A DNA stretch of 64,000 bases from Malurus cyaneus samueli (Eukaryota; Chordata; Aves; Passeriformes; Maluridae), in contig CM019236.1 in assembly GCA_009741485.1 (NCBI GenBank), forward strand, positions 31,797,170-31,861,169, given 5' to 3'. How positions within the stretch are numbered: the stretch's first letter is position 1; the number at the start of each line of letters is the position of its first letter. The translations under genes and the position numbers were made by a program. The notes beneath the pieces were generated by a model. The model searched no databases, had not been told where the DNA came from, and saw only the letters and a program-made list of their open reading frames with translations. Below, one piece after another: positions 60,501-64,000 of the stretch.

Positions 60501-61751
60501 AATCAACTTTCACAAGAAATACCTTCCCAGGCAATTTTAAAAAAGAGCTCCTCAAGCTGAAGGAAGTTATTCTCACCCAGGGCTAAGGGACTCTCTAGAC
60601 TTCTGTTTGATCAAATACTGTTACTCCAAAAGCAAGCTACAGTAATTTTTAAATCCACAATTAAGTCTCTCTTTTAAATTCCACAATGACAATATCTTTC
60701 CTTCAAAGAAGTCCAAGATAAATTTTATGAAAGAATATACAAGGTAAAATTGAATTCTTTTATTTAAAAAATCCTTATTTAAAACTCTGAAGTAATAGAG
60801 TTCCCTCAAAACAAGAATAAGGTTACAGAAATCAGTAGAGCATCAACATCCACTTTTTGTAACACTCACCGCAATTTCTCTTAGCCACACACAGCACTGC
60901 CTCCTAAATCTAGGACTTGCTAGTTTTGTGCATCTCCATTTCCTTTCCATTTAAAAAGGATGAAGAAGAAGGGATAAAAAAAATAAAAGCCATTTCAAAA
61001 CATGTTTAAATAATCAGATAAATAATTAGCATTGTAAAAACAAAACTAAGACACAGATTTCTTCTTGATGCCAAGCCAGAAAATGAGGGGCATATGACCA
61101 AGACTAGATAAAAATTGTTAAAAGACAATTTTTCTTTCCATAAATTACAGATTACTTCAGAGAGAGATCTGTTAGCAGCTCTTTCTAACTCAGGACACGA
61201 AAGAAGGAAAACAAAAAGAGCTCTGAACCCTGACCATTTTCATAACACTGGTCTTCCTCCTGCCATGTCTTCAAATGTAAAAGCTAAAACAGCATCGCTA
61301 TACAAAGAAAACCATTAAAGAACACAGGGTTCTTGCCGTGTTGAAGTCCTGGAAATGGAACACATTACTCTCTGGTCATCAAGATGAATGGGACAGGTAG
61401 ATTACTTATCAGCTATTAACATTTATACCAAAGTTGCCAAGTTACAGACAGTACCAGAGGCAACTAATTAAGGCAAGGTTTTAGATTGATCAAAATTGAT
61501 TGACCAGTTGTGAACAAAAACAACCCCAAATTCTCTGACTGTATGCTCCTCTTCCATAATATTCCCCAAGAAACCACTTCCCTCCCCTCCAGCAACTCTA
61601 TAAAACATATTCTTAATTAAAGACACAGCAGTAATCTCAGAAACCAGATACTTACTTGAAAGTTCGTTTTGCACGATGCTTATCTAGCTTAGAAAACAAG
61701 AAGAGGGCAACGGCAGTAAACGCTCTGTTGTTTGGTTTAACAAACATATCC
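47549..61751 (-). CDS. HAUS6: HAUS augmin-like complex subunit 6, multi-exon gene (start exon not found)
   Basis: Subunit of the eight-protein augmin complex, which binds spindle microtubules and recruits the gamma-tubulin ring complex (through NEDD1) to nucleate branches in mitosis. Fourteen exons are placed, at 61656-61751, 60870-60942, 59756-59888, 59058-59281, 56580-56645, 56405-56456, 56033-56206, 55296-55477, 54555-54681, 53937-53994, 52074-52161, 49930-50115, 48938-49073 and 47549-48588. Diagnostic similarity to human HAUS6 includes [65 protein letters not shown] and GILDETLPE. Nearly all junctions keep phase. The placed exons give about 875 residues; the human protein has 955. Problems: no start-codon exon, a phase clash at 59,756/59,281, and a phase gap between 52,074 and 50,115. 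The last three exons lie in duplicate block D. Confidence 0.95.
48938..49073 (-). CDS. HAUS6: HAUS6 exon, [17 protein letters not shown]
   Basis: Acceptor catcctacag, donor ctgc|gtaagt. [20 protein letters not shown] matches human EELIDSLGSNPFLTRNQIPR, the best conserved motif in the C-terminal half. Copy C carries two deletions here. Confidence 0.95.
49930..50115 (-). CDS. HAUS6: HAUS6 exon, ending [16 protein letters not shown]
   Basis: 62 codons, acceptor cattcctctag, donor gag|gttagg (a weaker donor). It reads on in phase to VAKSV, as human EEVARAV does. It lies in block D and has a broken counterpart at 44132-44300. Confidence 0.88.
50116..52073 (-). other. HAUS6 intron spanning the end of block D
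   Basis: Holds the right edge of block D (about 51,275). 50,930-51,070 differs strongly between the C and D copies. No repeat element is recognised. It contains the tentative mini-exon. A scaRNA (SCARNA8) sits in a HAUS6 intron in mammals; I could not identify it here or in any other intron. Confidence 0.5.
51721..51762 (-). CDS. HAUS6: Tentative HAUS6 mini-exon with a one-base frame problem
   Basis: Acceptor cttctctttctcag and donor gaga|gttaat bracket 42 bases reading [13 protein letters not shown] in the required phase, then a stop. One more base would make 43, keep phase and let DSS-R-NLHTE align with human SSSDRNSVTVLEK. Without that base the exon fails. Placement is inference. Confidence 0.35.
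52074..52161 (-). CDS. HAUS6: HAUS6 exon, [20 protein letters not shown]
   Basis: 88 bases, acceptor cttttatag. The only good donor is ggatg|gtatgc, which leaves two bases (TG). Joining directly to the exon at 50115 would create a stop, so a small exon of length 3n+1 is expected in between. Confidence 0.75.
53937..53994 (-). CDS. HAUS6: HAUS6 short exon, [19 protein letters not shown]
   Basis: 58 bases between acceptor ttttgaaag and donor cag|gtgggt. Phase fits both neighbours. It is an acidic, serine-rich, probably unstructured segment with weak similarity to mammals. Confidence 0.8.
54555..54681 (-). CDS. HAUS6: HAUS6 exon, [19 protein letters not shown]
   Basis: Acceptor ccatattacag, donor cta|gtaagt, in phase on both sides. 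[14 protein letters not shown] corresponds to human WHKKWKEFLGLSPF. Confidence 0.9.
55296..55477 (-). CDS. HAUS6: HAUS6 exon, [19 protein letters not shown]
   Basis: 60 codons plus two bases. The acceptor ctacttcaag at 55478 is chosen over ttgtacag at 55468 because it keeps phase and gives the same 14-residue spacing as human between RLL and the NIY/NVY block. Matches human YEAGKLNLLTVIQLLNEVL. Confidence 0.92.
56033..56206 (-). CDS. HAUS6: HAUS6 exon, [14 protein letters not shown] to VPRLL
   Basis: 58 codons, acceptor cctattaag, donor ggc|gtaagt. VRSMW, SVLADCV, LDGTDV and VPRLL match human VRSLW, SVLSLV, LDGTNV and IPRLL. Confidence 0.92.
56405..56456 (-). CDS. HAUS6: HAUS6 short exon, [17 protein letters not shown]
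   Basis: 52 bases, acceptor cttatag, donor aag|gtgagc. It aligns with human KMEPYDDHSNMEEKIQK and joins the next exon in phase 0 (IQK|VRS), as in the human protein. Confidence 0.88.
56580..56645 (-). CDS. HAUS6: HAUS6 exon, [21 protein letters not shown]
   Basis: 66 bases, acceptor ttttttcctag, donor gag|gtaagt. It is in phase with both neighbours and lies in the predicted coiled-coil part of the protein. An intron of about 2.4 kb containing an old CR1 separates it from the previous exon. Confidence 0.85.
57250..58350 (-). mobile_element. Old degenerate CR1 in a HAUS6 intron, minus strand
   Basis: 57,250-57,430 keeps the order of the CR1 tail region (caggtaaacaaaccc, tggccctct, gaacacagtataccaaatgt). 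57,790-58,070 keeps ggtgcaggacctcacattgg, ccatctgcaagttttgtggg and the ccttatgaagacacagcagg area. The copy is highly diverged, and 57,440-57,780 is not clearly CR1. Confidence 0.65.
59058..59281 (-). CDS. HAUS6: HAUS6 exon, ending [19 protein letters not shown]
   Basis: Acceptor tgtttcttgcag, donor acg|gtgagt. [18 protein letters not shown] matches human ARSRFLQILQRQD. From this acceptor the exon starts in phase 0, but the upstream exon ends with one spare base. An AG 19 bases inside (exon start 59262) would restore phase. Alternatively an exon is missed or a base is wrong. Confidence 0.88.
59756..59888 (-). CDS. HAUS6: HAUS6 exon, conserved [18 protein letters not shown] segment
   Basis: Acceptor ttttctag, donor gcag|gtaagc. 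The most conserved N-terminal block: [18 protein letters not shown] against human SPGGPKFIHLMYHFARFV. It joins the previous exon in phase 0 (EIA|NHTERG) and ends with one extra base. Confidence 0.92.
60870..60942 (-). CDS. HAUS6: HAUS6 exon, [13 protein letters not shown] segment
   Basis: Donor gcg|gtgagt is clear. The residues [13 protein letters not shown] match human FRKHCCEWIKRIS. The upstream edge is ambiguous: the AG at 60943 follows the pyrimidine tract, but AGs giving starts at 60916 or 60910 also keep phase with the previous exon. Confidence 0.8.
61656..61751 (-). CDS. HAUS6: HAUS6 first recognised coding exon
   Basis: Acceptor gttttag, donor caa|gtaagt. It reads [20 protein letters not shown] then [11 protein letters not shown], matching human NMFDKLNRDAFHIISYFLFQ. 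It begins with the third base of a codon, so a preceding coding exon must exist. Confidence 0.9.
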
Positions 61752-61879
61752 CTAAAACACACAAAACAGCGACATCAGAAATAGTTGACAACAGAGCATT
61801 TCTACAAGCTGCTAAAGAATACAAAACTAAGTTATATTACAGAGTAACATGGTGAATGCTTTATTTCCTATGTAAAGTA

Positions 61880-62475
61880 TACACCTTTCATCCAATTTAA
61901 CACAGGTGAAATCCAGGGCTGCAAGACAAGACCTGTGGCCAGCAGACCCAAGGAGGTTATTCTGCCCCTCTGCTCTGCTCTTGTAACATCCCACCTGAAG
62001 TGCTGCATTCAGTTCTCGTCCCCCTAACATAACAAGGACATGGAACTCTTGGAGCAAGTTCAGGAAAGGAGCAAGAAGTTGAAAAAGAGACTGGAGCATC
62101 TCCCCTACAAAGACTCGAGAGGACTGCATGAAGACCTCAGAGCAACCTTCCAGTACCTGAAGGGGGACTAGATGGAAGCTGGAGGGACTCCTCGTCAGGA
62201 ATTGCAGTGACAGAAGGAGTAATGGGTACAAGATGACAGAGGGAAAATTTAGATTAGGTATTAGGAACAAAATATTTACTGTGACAGTAGCGAGGCACTG
62301 GAACAGACTGCCCAGGGAGGTTGCGAATGCTCTAACCCTAGCAGTGTTCATGACCAGGGATGGGTTAAGGCCTTCGTCTGGCGGGAGATGTCCCTGCCCA
62401 TGGCGGAGCAGTGGGGGTGGGATCTGTGGGATTTTTAAGATCCATTGCAACGTCCTAATATCCTACGATTCTAAG
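61880..62475 (+). mobile_element. CR1 3' end in the first HAUS6 intron, plus strand
   Basis: CR1-like text (gaggcactggaacagactgc, then cccagggaggtt, gatgtccctgcccatggc) runs to the tail cctacgattctaag. It is oriented opposite to HAUS6 and lies between the promoter region and the first recognised exon, where the missing start exon would be expected. Confidence 0.85.
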
Positions 62476-62534
62476 AAACAATTCCGGCGAAAGCGTTATC
62501 TTTCAAGCCAAGTTTTCAAAACACGTGCTAGGAA

Positions 62535-62960
62535 GCCGCTCACCTCGCCTTCCCAGGATTATGCGGGGAAGCAGAAGTTCTCACCATTCCTGGGTTTCAC
62601 TTCTTCAGACAAAGACAAGAGGGGCTGCGGCGGGACTGCGGGCATCTCCCGGGAGCTACATATCGCCAGGGGCACCGGGCCCGTCGGAACCCATGCCGGC
62701 TCTTGGCACAGGGCAAGCAGCGCTGCCTCCCGTCCCTCACAGTCGCGCCATCTTCGCCAGCCCGCCAAAATCTCCCGCGCGCGGGCCCGCCCACGCCGCG
62801 CCCCTATCCTCGCGAGATCTCCCGCCAGGCCCCGCGGCCGGCCGACGACAACGAGGCCGGGCGCGCTGCCTCACGGGAGCGCTGCCTCACGGGAGCTGTA
62901 GTCTGGGCGCCCTGCAGACGGCTTTTCCTATTTAAATAGGTTTGTAATCGGACTGCAGAA
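62535..62960 (-). promoter_or_regulatory. HAUS6: CpG-rich promoter region of HAUS6
   Basis: GC- and CpG-dense, without a TATA box. Minus-strand motifs are: an E2F-type ttttggcggg (62761-62770); ctcgcgaga (62809-62817), 9 of 10 bases of the tctcgcgaga element bound by BANP; and actacagctcccgt (about 62,889-62,902), like the ACTACA-type ZNF143/THAP11 site. A good splice donor, gcgag|gtgagc (near 62,538), suggests a first exon ending there. No reading through that exon yields the expected HAUS6 N-terminus; the only in-phase open start gives 15 residues unlike other species. Transcription start is not determined. Confidence 0.65.
62865..62896. repeat. Perfect 16-bp tandem repeat in the promoter
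   Basis: gctgcctcacgggagc occurs at 62865-62880 and 62881-62896. The second copy overlaps the ACTACA-CTCCC element, so part of that site is duplicated. Confidence 0.9.
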
Positions 62961-64000
62961 CTTAACGCGGGGGGGAAACCAACCCAACCACCAAACCCAA
63001 ACAAGTAAAACTCGCACCGGCAAGCGGGCTGTGCGGTTCAAACTTTTATTCCAAGGCATTTCAGTGACCATTCTTGGAGGCCCTCCCAGCGACAGCTATC
63101 CCAGGATGAGGGCGCAGAGATGTCCCTGCGGCCGGGGCAGAGCCGCAGTTCCCGTGACTCCGCCACAGTCACACCAACGACACAGAGAGGTCTCTGCCAC
63201 AGTAGTTCAGCCTCGTCCTCGGAAAGAAATGTTAGCAAGCAGCCTCCAGTCCCGTTCCTACTCTCCCCAACTCCTACAGAAGTTACTGTGTGCGAGCAAA
63301 TGCGGACTCACCATCCCTTAGCAAACAACTGATTGAGATTTTATTTAAACATTTAAAAAAAAATCACTGTCACCACAACTATCTTCACATTCAATTCTTT
63401 CTTTGTCTTCCAAATTTTCTTTGTCTGAAATCTTTATCTCTTCACTGTCTATTTTACCTTTCTTTTTACAGCCTCTTCCCCTTTCTTTGTTAAATACTCT
63501 CCTTATTCCCAACTTTGATATTGAAGCATTTACCCCATTTTAGTCTCAGCTGCCACAACTGAGCATCTTGATGGCCAAAATATTTGCACACAGAAGGCAT
63601 GTGGAGAGAAAGGAAGTAATTTTGTGCATGAAGCACTCTTGCCCCACAGGAAAGCTCTAAGCGTCTAAGCTCAGTAAGTGCAGAGCCTAAAAGAAAAACA
63701 CCTGAGAAAATCTGATAGATAGACAAAGTCTCTTACCCCTTCCAGCAGCAAAGAGGTAGATGCAGCAATGCTTTTCACGTAGACTGAAAGGGTTAATTTT
63801 GTGGGCAAATCCTCATCAACTCCTTTTGTTGGCAGCCCTTTATGCAAAGCACTGGGGTGTTCTCATGGCTGCTACCAGCAGGAGAACAGATCATTAACAA
63901 AAATCAGATTAGTTGGATACACTGCTTAGGCTATACCTGGCTTGCAAAATGGGAGCTTGACACCCATGCTAATCAATTAATGTAGCGTGCATTCCTCACA
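62961..64000. other. Flank upstream of HAUS6, no gene recognised
   Basis: 63,030-63,240 is GC-rich; the rest is AT-rich. A minus-strand aataaa (complement at 63045-63050) could be the 3' end of the next minus-strand gene; in mammals PLIN2 lies on this side of HAUS6, but no PLIN2 coding sequence is visible. Open frames here match nothing I know. Confidence 0.45.

Noticed and set aside
62559..62768. Minus-strand frame starting near the HAUS6 promoter, considered as the HAUS6 start
   Set aside because: It bears no resemblance to the conserved N-terminus and does not reach the donor in the required phase.
62233..62901. 222-codon plus-strand frame
   Set aside because: It runs from a CR1 tail into a CpG-rich promoter; no protein similarity, and low stop density is expected from base composition.

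Overview
The window is nuclear DNA of a bird, very probably a passerine. It carries many CR1 retrotransposon fragments on both strands (some with reverse-transcriptase motifs, one with the ORF1 esterase signature), a solo ERVL-type LTR of a kind common in songbirds, exons of the bird-expanded maestro HEAT-like (MROH) family, and one vertebrate multi-exon gene with GT-AG introns. It has no bacterial-style operons, and almost all short open frames are chance.

Layout. 1-23,100 is gene-poor: CR1 copies (3.5-5.2 kb, 7.0 kb, 14.9-17.1 kb), a (TTCC)n microsatellite, a solo LTR at 10,569-11,001 with a perfect 5-bp target duplication, and a possible second LTR at 19.65-19.99 kb. 23,103-26,595 (block A) is an almost exact direct copy of 34,831-38,305 (block B). 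Past the end of A, 26,596-27,785 still follows the sequence beyond B, but with dense insertions and substitutions, like uncorrected long-read sequence. 27.8-30.4 kb is GC-rich and holds fragments of an MROH-family gene. 30.4-34.8 kb has no gene I can name.

39-51.3 kb is a second duplication, this time head-to-tail: block C (39,827 to about 45,440) and block D (45,508 to about 51,275). Each holds part of a CR1 with a nested LTR-like insertion, followed by the last three exons of HAUS6. D is open and spliceable; C is broken by many small indels. The main gene, HAUS6 (augmin subunit 6), runs on the minus strand from a CpG-rich promoter near 62.6-62.95 kb to a stop codon at 47,549. I place fourteen exons, one tentative extra exon, and do not find the start-codon exon. 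By synteny known to me (HAUS6 lies on human 9p, whose bird counterpart is chromosome Z) the window may be Z-linked; that is inference.

I found no sign of an undescribed molecular system. The most notable signals are the two large duplications whose ends carry a sequencing-error signature, which suggest false duplications or gap-fill artefacts, and local frame problems in HAUS6.
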